From Hofstenia miamia (lineage: Eukaryota > Xenacoelomorpha > Acoela), in the NCBI GenBank assembly GCA_004352715.1, contig SCFE01000055.1, forward strand, positions 1,178,709 through 1,242,708: a stretch of DNA of 64,000 bases, in the 5' to 3' direction. A program made the position numbers and the translations under genes. Under the pieces are notes generated by a model. That model did not search any database. It was not told where the DNA came from and saw only the letters and a list, made by a program, of their open reading frames with translations. Shown here piece after piece: positions 46,221 to 57,639 of the stretch (the first letter of the stretch is position 1; each line of letters opens with the position of its first letter).

Positions 46221-46803
46221 ATTCACCACAAAATAATACATATGATTGCTAAAGGGTGTTAATTCAACTATATGATATATAATACTACAAATATAGAAAA
46301 ACTTTGACTTTTTATTCACATTAAAATAACATGTTTTTGATATTATTGAAAAGGCATAGTAAAATTAGTTTAATATCAATATTTTTTTGTTCTAACAGAC
46401 TATATAGATATAGAAGAAACATTTTAAAACTACCGAAAATAGGGCTAAGCCAAAAGTAGTGTCCATGACCCACCCTAATCAGAGTATTAATATTCTATAT
46501 TAAAAAAGCAATAACTGCATTCAAACATCAATTCCATCTACAGATTTGTAATTAGTAGCCGATGAGATAACCGTGGCATTACTACCTGCCCTGTACCCAT
46601 ATATGTTGTTATATCTTTTGACAAAGGTATTGTTAGTCAAAAGTTTTATGGACACTTCTTTACAAATTTGAAGTAGTAAAAGTTTTTTTTTCTTTGCATT
46701 TATTGGATCTTTTCAGCTAACCATCCTGTAAAACTGCTAGTTTACATTTCTGCTTTAAGGAAAAAAACCAAATACAATTAAAATTTCGAATGTTTACTTA
46801 TTG

Positions 46804-47346
46804 CAGGATTGCTGTTGTATGTGGCGTACACGATACACCACAACTCAGCATGTTGTGTTGTGCGCGATTTTTCATATGTTGTGTACAGAACACAACATAT
46901 TCTGTGGGGAACAATTAATCAGCCTTACAAAATTAAAAATTTTGCCGTATCCAAGGTAAATCAGATCAATATATCATGTTTTTATTTTCAAACTTACTCA
47001 AAACCCTATTATTTATGAATCGTAATAAAGAATGAATAATGTCATTACTTAGGTTATTAATATGAATGTGATAATACAGTATGCTTAAAAAATAACATGT
47101 TTAAGATCCATTTCTGAATTTTTTTACATTGATTTTAATTATCTTAAAATTTTTAGATATGTCTGAATCACCCTGTATGCTAATTTCCATTATGCACATA
47201 TAAATATATGATATTAATGTTCGCGCGATTACCTAAGTTGTAAGCAGTGCATAATTTATCATTCTCTTGTGTTGTGTGTTGTGTGACACAACAGCCTTTA
47301 TTTCGCTGTTGTGTTCTGTGAAGGCACTCACACAACTGCAAGCCTG
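46804..47346. mobile_element. Non-autonomous hAT element (543 bp)
   Basis: Left tip CAGGATTGCTGTTGTATG and inverted right tip CAGGCTTGCAGTTGTGTG share 15 of 18 bases. The 8-bp target duplication ACTTATTG is perfect (46796-46803 and 47347-47354). Subterminal regions are full of GTTGTGT/ACACAAC words. There is no transposase frame. Confidence 0.93.
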
Positions 47347-47359
47347 ACTTATTGTGAAA

Positions 47360-48990
47360 TTCAAAAAATGCATTTCGTCAAATTTTAGATTTGATTTTAC
47401 AATTTTACTAAAATTTAACCAAATGATTAAATTCTTTGTTTATTGCTCAAGTTTAATTTATAGAGCTGGTGAACATTGAGTGCATCTCCTCATGTTACAT
47501 GATTCTCAAATTGGTTCATCGGCTTTATTTTTCAGTGAAATTTAATAACTTAAGACTGCAAAACTTTATTGCGTCTATGAAATTACCTCTTGGATAAACA
47601 ACTGCATCCAATTCATTACTATCAATACTTTACATTGGACTTCAACTTCACAAATGGGTACAATATCAAGTATTGCACACTTGTAAACATGAAAAAATGA
47701 TATAATTTATACATTGATTTTGATATATACTCTAAGCATTGAGAAAATTCTATAAAATAATAACTTCGATGTAATGTTGTTACGTAGTTTTTTCAATTAA
47801 TTATGAATTATCTGAAATTTCACAAAGTTATAGGAATATAAGTAAAATAGCTTTTACGTTTAGTAACAGCCTGTTGCATCTTGCGGAAGTTTAATATGTA
47901 AATTTAAATGCCATCCTCAAGGCGAACAAAAAATGATATTAATGTGTTCCGCAAACTGCTGACCGGTCAATGCAGTAAGTCAAGAGATACACATGGTCAG
48001 AAATATTAGGCTCACCCGAACATGTCTAAGAATGCTTTAGGCTCGTCAAATTTAACTAATGCCAATTCGGCATATTTTAGGGCCATTTTATGATCCTTAC
48101 AAAAAATTTTTTTTTAGTTTTTCGGTTAGCAAGAAAAAGTTCTAAAAAGATGCACACAGTAAAACTGAAAGTCCAAAATTGAGCATTACAAGAATATGTG
48201 ATCCCAGGGCGTACTTAAGTAGGCACTGATGATCCTAATGTAATATTTCAAAATGGAAATATTATTTTTCCACACAATGTTTATAAATTATATACTATTC
48301 ACTGCATTATGGTTGACCTGCGTGCAGTGTTGCATAGTACTTAGCTTTTTTCCAATATCTCGGCCCAAGCTGGGCCCAGGAACGAAGCGCATGTTCACGT
48401 CTGCGAGTGAAAATAGTTGTAGCACCTTTTGCGTTTTCACGCTTATTGCAAATCAGAAGAGCATAAGTGCTAAACATTTTCTTGATGCGGAAAACTGCAG
48501 ATCAATATTTGAATTCATGCACGTATCTACAGAGAAAATAGATACATGTAGTTAGATTTCACCTGCTTAGATATTATATTTTCACACTTCCCCTACCTCT
48601 TCCCTCATTGTTAAACATGTGAAAAGCCAGCTTTTAGTCCGTAAATTACTAAATTACTGTTTGGTCTTCTGTTCAAAAATAAGATTTTTAGAAATCACAT
48701 AAGGATGTGTAATTACTAACAATGAGTCATTTACAAATGTAGAAACTAGTTAAAATCTGAGTTATCTCGAGGTGTATTGTAATACACTGGCCATATCATG
48801 GAGAAATTAGGCAAAAATACAAAATCCTTCCATATTCAGTTTTCCCACAAGCCTGTTAATGTTTCGGAATTGTTCGGTAGAACAATTTGTATATCTGTAT
48901 ATAGACTTCAGAAAATTTTTCGATAATCTGAAAAATGGCTAACTTGGCATTATTTTCTAATTAAATAGAGCAACATAACATGGCAAGAAT
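47360..48990. other. AT-rich spacer with one 100-codon frame
   Basis: A plus-strand frame at 48253-48555 starts with a hydrophobic, Cys-containing segment (about residues 1-35) that could be a signal anchor, then a polar tail; no family is recognised and it may be chance. Nothing else stands out. Confidence 0.3.
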
Positions 48991-48992
48991 GC

Positions 48993-49013
48993 ATATATAT
49001 ATATATATATATA
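48993..49013. repeat. (TA)n tract
   Basis: Short microsatellite upstream of the piggyBac pseudogene. Confidence 0.9.
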
Positions 49014-49059
49014 CCATGAATTGCATTTGTCAAAAATTGGATTCCAATGCCTTGGTATA

Positions 49060-49735
49060 TTGCGATTAGGTCGTGCTCCACTGACGTCGAGATGAAAAAA
49101 AGGCCTCGGGGAAATTTTGTACATATGGTGAGTGACTCCAATCTGCATGCAGTGAAATGATTCGATAACAGAGGTGTGACACTTTTGAGTACCTATATGG
49201 GTGCAAACCTATTTCAAATTTATCCCGTTACAACCAGCCTTATGAAACAAATATTGATATTAGTTATCCTGCTATTGTACGGGACTACAATCATGCTTTG
49301 GTATATTTATGCGGATAATTTTCCACATTTTGGGGCTTAGCAGCTGTGAATTCATGGCTTCTGTACCGCCTAGATTGCGAAGATATTGTCATGTCCCTAA
49401 GAAAGAATCGCTTTCATTGTTCCAATTCAAGTCAAAAGTTGCCCACAGATTGATTAATTTTGAAAAGTGTCATGCTAAACGGCTTCTCTCCTCTGTACTT
49501 CCTCAGAAGCCACTTGACAAATGCGGCAGACCAGCAACATGGAGCTCAATCAGCAATGACATTAGAACTGATGGTGTTGGTTATTGGCCTCTTATGAAGA
49601 ACATTCAAGGAAGATGTAAAAACACCAATTGCGCCATGAAAACACACACTGCTCTAAAGGCAAGGTTTACTTGTGCATAATGAAGCAAAATTGTTTTGCT
49701 GATTTTATGATGTTAGTTTGGACTAGTGTAAGTAT
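49060..49735 (+). pseudogene. piggyBac transposase C-terminal half (PGBD4-like)
   Basis: At about 49093 the plus strand reads MKKRPRGNFVHMVSDSNLHA, then VK, a TGA where the family has Trp, and FDNRGVTLLSTYMG: the KWxDNxxVxLLST signature before the last catalytic Asp block of piggyBac transposases. After frameshifts come AIVRDYNHAL (about 49275) and LAAVNSWLLYRLDC (about 49335-49380), and then an open frame with KKESLSLFQFKSKVAHRLI, GRP, IRTDGVGYWPL and RCKNTNCAMKT (about 49400-49640). This is the Cys-rich C-terminal domain; its last part, KVYLCIMKQNCFADFM, is in another frame near 49663-49710. The GGVD(x)-type catalytic segment is missing after DYN. The enzyme group cuts and pastes at TTAA. 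Two MITEs in the window (16437, 25825) carry piggyBac-like tips, but a family link is not shown. Confidence 0.85.
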
Positions 49736-49880
49736 TGTATTATTATTTGGTGCATTTTAAATAGAGTTTATTGCCTTCACTCTTTCTATATTTTCAACGG
49801 TGTCCTTTATAAAGAACATAATTATAATTTAATTATAAACAATTTTTTAAAATTTTTTTTAACTGAAATATATTTATGGG

Positions 49881-50206
49881 TCTGTTTTGTCATGCTTAAT
49901 ACTATAATGTTTAACTTTTATTAAAAATCCAATTTCAGGCTATTTAAGGTTAAAGAAATATTTTTTTTCAATTGGGTATTTNNNNNNNNNNNNNNNNNNN
50001 NNNNNNNNNNNNNNNNNNNNNNNNNNNNNNNNNNNNNNNNNNNNNNNNNNNNNNNNNNNNNNNNNNNNNNNNNNNNNNNNNNNNNNNNNNNNNNNNNNNN
50101 NNNNTCTGTTTTGTCATGCTTAATACTATAATGTTTAACTTTTATTAAAAATCCAATTTCAGGCTATTTAAGGTTAAAGAAATATTTTTTTTTCAATTGG
50201 GTATTT
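49881..50206 (+). repeat. Gap flanked by a 101-base duplicate
   Basis: 49881-49981 and 50105-50206 are the same sequence apart from one T in a T-run, with N at 49982-50104 between. The join is probably two overlapping contig ends that were not merged. Confidence 0.9.
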
Positions 50207-50770
50207 GAGACTCCCTCACTAAACTCACCTCTGATGTTTCGTCCATGCAATTGGAAATGTTCTCCTACAGTGCTTCCACTTCAAGTACCGTTCCTAATCT
50301 CCCCAATCATCCTGCTCCACATTCTTCATCTGCTTTTGCTCCCTTTCCCGTGCTGCCACATTCCCCTGAACAGTCTGTTCTACCACATGGTCATAACCAC
50401 ATTGCTTTCGTCACATCCCTGATACCAGTTCTTTCTGTCAACTCTGTGCTGTCCCAATTAGTTCTCTTCCTCATCCTCCTTGCAATACCCACATCTATAT
50501 TGGCCGTTTTGCCAATTCTGTTTCTGCTTCTGATGTTGCTGATCACCTCCCTTCCTCCTCACTTCAATTTGATGACGTCCTTCCCATCCCACAACGTACT
50601 GATTCTCCATCTCATCCTTCCGTGTTGTCTGTAATGAAGAGTCTCACCATGTTATCATGGATCTTGAAATATGTAAAGATGACCTCCTGATCAGATACTA
50701 TTGTCTCTCTGATTCTGAGGAAAAATCGTTTGGCCTTTGTACCCACCATTATGATGCTTCCCATTGTGAC
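50207..50770 (+). pseudogene. LINE ORF1 fragment (plus-strand LINE)
   Basis: The frame near 50208 reads LRDSLTKLTSDVSSMQLEM, a coiled-coil-like heptad pattern, followed by a Pro/Ser/His-rich stretch and, after a frame change, HLYIGRFANSVSASDVADHL (about 50490-50550), which resembles the RNA-binding fold segment of LINE ORF1 proteins. The base composition is clearly more GC- and CT-rich than the rest of the window, unlike the AT-rich LINEs on the minus strand. Stops follow near 50690-50775. ORF2 endonuclease sequence begins about 50 bases later. Confidence 0.55.
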
Positions 50771-50799
50771 TGACTATCTGCACCTCTTAGCTTGAAACT

Positions 50800-51560
50800 T
50801 ACTCCTCATCACACCACTGGCTTCTTTTGCTTCTCGCCAATGCTCCCAGTCTTGTCTCATTATCCCGTCATCACAGTGCTTACAACTTCTTCTTGCAGTC
50901 TCCTGTTGACTTCATTTTCATTACTGAAACCTGGCTTGATCCTCCTGTTACTCATAGTGTTGGTTTTCCTTACTCCACACTTAAATTTCTCTCCCGCATG
51001 GATCACTCTAATGGTTGTCATTGTGGTGATCTCTTTGCCTTACGTCACACTAACCTTGACATTCACCCCTCTCTTGTGATTCTTTTTCCTTTTGATTTCT
51101 GTTGTAGCTGTGCTGTTGTTCTCAGTGATCACATTGTTTCTCTTCTCTGTGTTTACAACCCTCCTTCCAACAGTCCTTTTCATATTCCCCTTGTTTATTC
51201 ATCATCAATGTTTGTGCACTTTCATGATCAGTCTATCACTGTTTCTCATCAACTTGGTTTTCCTACTCCCTCCTCATCTCCTCATCTGTAGTGATTTCAA
51301 CCTTCCTAATGTTTGCTGGAATGTACTTGACTCTAATGACGCCTATGAATCCGCTGTCCTGGCATTTTCGCTTCTTACTCTTTTACACAACTTGTATTTT
51401 CTCCTATTTTCTGCTACTCCCTCCATTAATTGGTTTTGTGCTCTCACCCTGATCACATTTCTGATAACACTGTGGACCCTGTTCCAGTTAAACTGTCTGA
51501 TCACTCATTTGTTCACTTAAATGTGTCTGTCAGTTCTATTACCCTATCTAATTGTCCAGT
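50800..51560 (+). pseudogene. LINE ORF2 endonuclease domain (APE type)
   Basis: Plus-strand frames encode most of an apurinic-like endonuclease. SPVDFIFITETWLDPPVTHS (about 50898-50957) has the catalytic ITETWL Glu; HSNGCHCGDLFALRH (about 51004-51050) occupies the GGG-aromatic position; LCVYNPPSN (about 51150-51175) matches the V-x-YxPP block; in the next frame CSDFNLPNVCW (51290-51322) carries GDFN-type Asp and Asn; KLSDHSFVHLNVS (about 51490-51530) is the SDH motif with the catalytic His. The domain nicks target DNA in retrotransposition. At least two frameshifts separate these blocks, so the enzyme is not produced. It is continuous with late RT sequence downstream. Confidence 0.85.
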
Positions 51561-51976
51561 CTAGCAGTGACTTTTTATCTCTAAATGCTGCTCTTTCTTC
51601 GTCATTTCCCATTTTTAATGACTTGTTCTCTGCTGATGACTGGTACATTTTCCTTCACCAAGTTATTTCTTCCTTTGTTTTTTGTCATTGGAAAAAGTCT
51701 GTTTCTCTCCCTTTCCATTTCTTGTCCCTTACTGTACACTCTTTGAAAAAACTTGAATCTTGGCCTCTCTTTGTGAACTTTTCTCCTCATCATACTAATC
51801 TTGGAGTTCAACTTGCTGTAAGCTTAAATTGGTCAGGACATGTGTCCTTGCGTCTCTGCAAAGCTAATTCCTCACTCCTTGCCCTCTTTCTCAATGATCC
51901 CTTAAATTTTACCTCTGGTGTGAAGTGTAGAATCTGTACAGCGCTTAGAATGGACTATATTAAGCAAGGCTGAACC
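51560..51976 (+). pseudogene. LINE ORF2, pre-RT joined to late RT
   Basis: The 150-codon frame ends with NLGVQLAVSLNWSGHVSLRL and CKANSSLLALFLNDPLNF, matching the DLGV..s..L.W..H......KA...L..L segment that lies after the RT catalytic core in CR1/jockey-type ORF2. The upstream part still belongs to the pre-RT region (VHSLKKLESW). The whole central RT, including NYRPIS and YADD, is missing, so a large internal deletion joined the two. Confidence 0.75.
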
Positions 51977-53225
51977 AAATTACTAATGACTTTCTTTCAC
52001 TATGTGTACGATCCCGACTATTATGCTCTCAATCCAATTGTGATTACTATATTACAATTTGGTTAAACTAATCTATTGATGCAATAACTTTGTAATCGTC
52101 TAACTAATTGAACTCCATTTAGATCGACAGTGATGTTATACAGGGTCAAAACCCGACACTGAACCATGCAACAAAGGAGAGAACGATGGCTATTAATGAT
52201 CGCCAGTTACCATGGAATTGGTTATGACTCACAGACAAGACTCCAGTGCAATGGACTATTCTCAGTGCGTGAACAATGGATTTCCTAATTAATTTAGTGC
52301 ATTGATTGTTCTTATTATTGTTGACAATAGCAATAAATGAATATTCGCAACCTAGATGCCTTCACTTGTTATAGATCTTACATGTAAATAGCCCTACATA
52401 TAAATCCATATAGATAACTCCTACGTACATGTGAGCAATCAATACGTCATTCAATAAAATGAAATTTGAATGGTCCAAAATAACTTTCATATATGATAAC
52501 AATAGATTTAATAATTGTAACAAACATGTAATGTAGATCAGCTCTCGTAGGCACCTTGTATGCATAATAGGGTTTGTTATGTTACCGTAAGAATTTGGAT
52601 CTAAAACTGTGGGTTAGCTATCCAGCTATTTGATGACATATTCTTATTATTTCAAATGAATTGATTGGAAAGCTAAACAATGAAAAACCCCTGTTTGTAC
52701 ACTTAACTTATGAACACATTTTCATAGTCAGGCTACCGATTGCACACTTATATAGATGTTAGTAAAGCTGAGTGCAGTGTTACCAGAATTCGTTTAATTG
52801 AATTTGGGGATCCTAAGTATTACTCACGTGCTTTGATGTTTAGCTTTCTGTTGTCATTAATAATCAAACCTGACAATATGAAAAAGACAAATCCGTTGAA
52901 ACTAAATTCATCACTCACTAATTCTATTACAAGCTATTTATAATCAAACTGCACAAACAGATAAACAATTAACATGTACCTGTTCTTAATTTCAAAATTG
53001 TTTACAATTCTTTCGTCTGCTTTTATTATGTAACGTCATTACAAAATTAGCCTTAGCGTTTTTTTGTTTACCAACAACCAATATCTCGTAACTGCACTTA
53101 AAATTGTTTTACAAATAATAACAATGGTTAAATGTGTTATTACAAGGAATATAGTTGAATCAAAGTTTGTTGAGTCTTAGTTGCTTTCCTTCTTTTATTG
53201 TATTTCTTTGTTAATATACCACATT
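51977..53225. other. Non-coding insert splitting the plus-strand LINE
   Basis: An AT-rich stretch of about 1.2 kb separates the late RT segment from the LINE C-terminus. Part of it (52470-52690) matches 57020-57220 in the same orientation (shared TAGGATCTAAAA-like and GGGTTA..AGCTATTTTGA words), so a dispersed repeat is involved. No target duplication was found. Confidence 0.5.
52470..52690 (+). repeat. Dispersed repeat, partner of 57020-57220
   Basis: Moderate similarity over about 200 bases with 57020-57220; no coding capacity. Confidence 0.55.
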
Positions 53226-53229
53226 ATGC

Positions 53230-53690
53230 CACACTCTTTTTGTTCAAGTCCATTCCTCGCGCCATGCTTCTCTAACCATCTCCCTGTTGGTGGCTTTTCG
53301 TCCCTTGCTCCCCTCCATAGAACGGTTCTAGAAGTGTGGTTTCAAATGGATCTCTCCCTTGCCATACAAAGACGCTCTTCTCAGATTCGCCACTCTCCCA
53401 CTGTCGCTCTACTTCCATGCCTGCGATCTCCTTGTGTTCAATCGTTTGCTCACTCGCAAATTGGACATTGATCCTTTTGATGTCATAAAGTTCTATAATT
53501 CCCGCTCCACTCACTCTCATGGTGTTGTCACGTTTTCCATGTGTCGTCAAAAGAAACATCGCACCCCTTACTCATTTTTAGATTGTAATTTTGCTACTGT
53601 AAATTAAATCTTTACTCTCAACCCTCCAACAGCCATTGATTTTTTCCTCACCGCTGTGCTTCAAGAATTCTTTAAATTTATTTAAAATTA
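53230..53690 (+). pseudogene. LINE ORF2 C-terminal fragment
   Basis: The frame at 53359-53607 reads YKDALLRFATLPLSLYFHAC, then DLLVFNRLLTRKLDIDPFDV and later FSMCRQKKHRTPYSFLDCNF. This is the RL..L..LPL..R...DL..LYK.L segment and the R-x-S/R-S-F tail found at the end of CR1/jockey-like ORF2. It is on the same strand and has the same GC- and CT-rich composition as 50.2-52.0 kb, so it is probably the 3' end of that LINE. A frameshift lies near 53355. Confidence 0.75.
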
Positions 53691-53739
53691 ATCAAGTTTT
53701 TAATAAAATGGGCACTTATTACTTATAGCTAATCGAATT

Positions 53740-54450
53740 GAATTAGTGAATTCAAATAATGCTTCTACCATTGACATTCGCTTCCTAAATCCAAATAGGC
53801 TCTTGCTATTAATATTTGATGTTTGATTACTTGAGACGATCAAAAATTCTCGAAATTGATTGGTCAGAGCTATTGGTCTGTAATTACTTCCTACTAAAGG
53901 GTGTTTTTCCTTGAAAAGTGGAACTATATCCGTTCTTTTTAATGCATTGGGAAATTTTGGTGGTTCGATTGCAAATTTGCATATTCATCAAATGCTCTAT
54001 GCTTTCAAGATTTAGTTGCTTGATGATAAAAATTGGAATTTTGATTTTGTTTGTTTAGGTTCTTATTGCTTTAAATAATTCTTGAAATAACGAAGCAAGA
54101 AATTTTGTGAAAAAATTTCTGGGTTGCAGTATGTGTTGAAGGTAAAAGTAATCTTTATAAATTTACAAAGATATCGTTCAAATGGGTAGTTATGGCGTGG
54201 TTTCCATTAAATTTTAAACAAGGAATGTGGCCTCTTACAGATATTTTTCCTAACGTTTTATTTAAAAATCGCCATTTATCTCTACTATGAATAGTCTATC
54301 CATAGTGATCAAAACTTTTTATTTTCGAGATAATTCCTTCTTCAAGGCCGTAAGTGTTTGGCAATTCTAGCATTAGTCCACTGAATGTCAAATAACTTTT
54401 CGGAAAATAGAATTATAAAAGTTTCATTTAGCAAAGTCTTAATGCAAACA
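53740..54450 (-). pseudogene. Minus-strand LINE RT fragment
   Basis: The minus strand at 54230-54330 reads KWRFLNKTLGKISVRGHIPC with THLNDIFVNL after it, the pre-RT linker; at 53870-53975 it reads KFPNALKRTDIVPLFKEKHP and SNYRPIALT, then FGFRKRMSMVEALFEF at 53745-53795, which are RT motifs 1, 2 and 3 of a non-LTR element. The fragment ends abruptly near the C-terminal end of the plus-strand LINE, so the two retroelements point towards each other. Stops occur in the pre-RT part. Confidence 0.8.
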
Positions 54451-54998
54451 TAATTGGAAAGATCCCCTATTTGCTTGCATATCTCAAAAAATTGTTACCT
54501 AGGCTTCCAGCATTTATATATGTATATTTTCCTTAAAGTTTGTGACTGTATTAAGCATCTAAGACATGACCTTTCTGAAATGAATATCTCCGCTTCATAT
54601 AAGTAGTCTTTTCCCATATAATAGCTCAGTTTGCTTAGATTTCCTTATCTTCATCCAGTTCAGTGTCCCCATCAGTGCATTTGGACATTCAGATTTATTC
54701 TTATTATTTAGATTTTCATACAAAAATAAACGGGTAATTGGAATTCCAGAGATGCAGACCCACAAGCCACAACCCGCACGGATCACACGAGTTGTGGGTT
54801 CAGTGCGGATTTGTGGGTCGAAGAGAAGGAATATCTAATTTTGATTACAGTGATTACAGGGCGTAGCTGCTCCTTAAAATGCATAACTATGACCGAATGA
54901 GGCTTCATTTTTAGGTGAAAATATTATTCATATTAAAAATAGAACTCATAATAAGTGGATTACACTGTAGGGTTTTCACCAAAAGGCAAGACCCTAAT

Positions 54999-55000
<2 letters not shown>

Positions 55001-55031
<31 letters not shown>

Positions 55032-55136
55032 NNNNNNNNNNNNNNNNNNNNNNNNNNNNNNNNNNNNNNNNNNNNNNNNNNNNNNNNNNNNNNNNNNNNN
55101 NNNNNNNNNNNNNNNNNNNNNNNNATATATATATAT
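55001..55136. repeat. (TA)n microsatellite with 93-base gap
   Basis: TA run 55001-55031, N 55032-55124, TA run to 55136. Confidence 0.95.
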
Positions 55137-55212
55137 CCGTCTTAAACGCAAGAACAAGAACTGCATGTCGTCGAAAAACGCCCTGCACTGTTAGTCGAGA
55201 TGGCGTGACATT

Positions 55213-55419
55213 TTGGGCATGTGGAAAGCTTTTAAAAATTCCCCACTCTTGAAGTATGCTGCACTGCAACTTTTGTCAACGTCCGTGTCATTAGCTGCTT
55301 TAGAAAGACTTTTTTCCAATGCTGGAGTCATATTGACAAAGTTGTGTGGAAGAATACAGCCAATTGTTTTGAAATCAATGATTTATCACAGAGCACATAA
55401 AAGGCTGAAGGAACCGTGA
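55213..55419 (+). pseudogene. hAT transposase C-terminal dimerisation domain
   Basis: A 68-codon frame reads MWKAFKNSPLLKYAALQLLS, then TSVSLAALERLFSNAGVILT and a basic RIQPIVLKSMIYHRAHKRL. This matches the hAT C-terminal (hATC) domain: W..........L..lA...L.....S...ER.FS.aG...t..R..L.p.......yl. The catalytic domain and BED finger are absent. TSVSLAALERLF keeps the S..S.ER.FS spacing. It lies within TIRs at 54747 and 55899, and is the only transposase remnant of that element. Confidence 0.85.
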
Positions 55420-55899
55420 AATTGCATAATGTGGTTATTGCTCTTAGTGCTGACTGCGAGACCGTTTTTGAGGATCAGTCTGTTGATGCCCACGATAGTG
55501 ATGACATGGATACAGCGATTAGACGATTTTTGATGTTTGTAATGATTTTATGTCGTTGTTATTTTGTTTGCATTTCTTAGTGTCGAATAAACTGCTGAAT
55601 AGTTGTAAAATATTTGTGCTTTGCCCTATGAAAACGGTCGAAATGTTCGCTACTTAGTGAATAATCTCGCAATCAATCGATGAAGCAGGGCAACGTGAAG
55701 ATTGATATTGAACTGACTGAATGCGCCCAGAAGTTTTCGGTGGTGTACACATTTCTTGGGTAAAATCTTTCTGCGGGTTTTTGTGGGACTATTTGAGAAA
55801 ACCTTTGGGTCCTGTGGGGATTTGTGATGTTAATTTAGAAATTGCCTGCGGGGATTTGTGGGTGCTTGGGACCAGGAAATTTAAATTGTTGCATCCCTG

Positions 55900-56520
55900 G
55901 GAATTTCAAACTCTTTGTTGATTAATGAGAGCAGAATGAGATTTTGAATTGAATTCACTTAAAAAATCTTCTAAAGGTTAAATTCATGAATTTTTCCTCG
56001 TGTTCTATGGTTAATATACTAATGTCAATACTAGTGACTATTGAACTTTTGAAGTACATGGAAGTACATATTTTTTATCTAAAGTTCATAAGCCAAAAGA
56101 CGTAAGGTTACAGGATACTACACTTTATATTTTTGAGTAAAAATAGTTTTGAGGATTATTAAATTGGGTATTCACTAACTTCTAGAGCAATAAAATATAA
56201 ATGTTTGAGGAAGCACTTAATATTATTAATGTACAAAAGTTAATTAAATTATAAAAAACTTTCTTATCAGACTCAATGTCTATTGATCAGAGGAAGCAAT
56301 TGCAATTGATAGAGTCTATTAGTAAAGACGGAGTAATGCTTCAGAAAGTAGTTATTTAATTTCTCAAAGCGTAGACTATTTTTGTTCAAGAAGCCAACTA
56401 TATATATGTCTTCGCTTTCTTGCAATCGAAGAGTGAAAACAAATATCACGACAAAAATAAAATCGCATATGTAAAGTGTATTAGCGCATGTTATGTATTC
56501 CTGCCATGTGTCCATGGCTC
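55900..56520. other. AT-rich spacer
   Basis: No recognised feature. Confidence 0.4.
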
Positions 56521-56525
56521 CTACT

Positions 56526-57057
56526 ATTCCATCCATCCAACAAACTTACACCTACAACTACATATAAGTAACCTTACATTTAGATAAGTACATGTAACCA
56601 AGTATTCGTAGGCGATGAATTTGGTCAGTCCTGATAATTACANCATGACATTAGTCTGGTGCCATATATGTGGTGAAATGACTACAGCAGCAATAGTATT
56701 GTGTACTGTTCAGAAAAACTGAAATAAAAAAATTTGTTTTCAGGATTTTGCTACCTGACTCCTATATTTGACTGATAATAATTGCTCATATAACTGCCAA
56801 AACAGTAAGAAAGACCAATTATTCCAACTTGCCACCCACAGTAGAGCATGTTCTGCATGAAGAGGAACTTCCTATGCCTAAAATTATATTTCCTTCACTA
56901 TTTTCATATGTTAAGCTATTACCTAGCTCTGATGAAAGANATTCCATCCATCCAACAAACTTACACCTACAACTACATATAAGTAACCTTACATTTAGAT
57001 AAGTACATGTAACCAAGTATTCGTAGGCGATGAATTTGGTCAGTCCTGATAATTACA
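56526..57057. repeat. Assembly duplication: 117-bp repeat around a misplaced 296-bp contig
   Basis: 56526-56642 and 56941-57057 are identical. Between them, bounded by single N at 56643 and 56940, lies 56644-56939, which is a copy of 58801-59096 of exactly the same length. The arrangement shows a short contig wrongly placed into a gap whose two edges overlap. Confidence 0.92.
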
Positions 57058-57220
57058 CTATATAATATCAGGGTGATCGTAGTCACCTCGCAAGCATAAT
57101 AACAATTATTCCCTATGAATTAGGATCTAAAATAAGAACGGGTTAACTTGCAGCTATTTTGAGGCATTTATTATGTATGCTAATTGAACAATAGGAAAGC
57201 TAATCAGTAGCAATCTCCAG
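57020..57220 (+). repeat. Dispersed repeat, partner of 52470-52690
   Basis: See 52470-52690 for shared words. Confidence 0.55.
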
Positions 57221-57639
57221 TTATTTTGTTATTAACTGGGCATGGCAAAATTTAACTGCCAATTTTACATTGAAATCGATGATTGCAATTAGCCATTTGC
57301 ATGTAAGCAAACCTTAAGAAAAGAGAATCACAACACGAGTTATTATATTCTGCTACTCTTTTATCCAAAAATTTCATAAAAAATTGTGTTAATTTTAATT
57401 TGTATATGTATTTTTACACGTTCTACAAAACTAATGGAGTTTCGCTAAAAAATTTTGACAAGTTTTTCCACGAATTTCATTTGAAATGTTATTAATTTTT
57501 TTACTGCAATAATTTATGTAATGTTTTAAGGAAAAAGTGTTATTTAGTCACTGTAATAATAATACTAGTTTTTTCTGAAGCAATCTCCTCTTAAAAGAAT
57601 ACAACGCCCTGCTGAGTACTATGCCATTCTGACAAAGTA

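Larger units (their letters stand above)
54747..55899 (+). mobile_element. hAT element remnant, 1153 bp including a gap
   Basis: Tips CAGAGATGCA (54747-54756) and TGCATCCCTG (55890-55899) are inverted with one mismatch and have the CAGnG start typical of hAT. Subterminal regions have repeated TGTGGG/CCCACA words at both ends. The flanks (TGGAATTC and GGAATTTC) are only partly alike, so the target duplication is doubtful. Contains a transposase C-terminus at 55213-55419 and a (TA)n with a 93-base gap. Confidence 0.7.
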
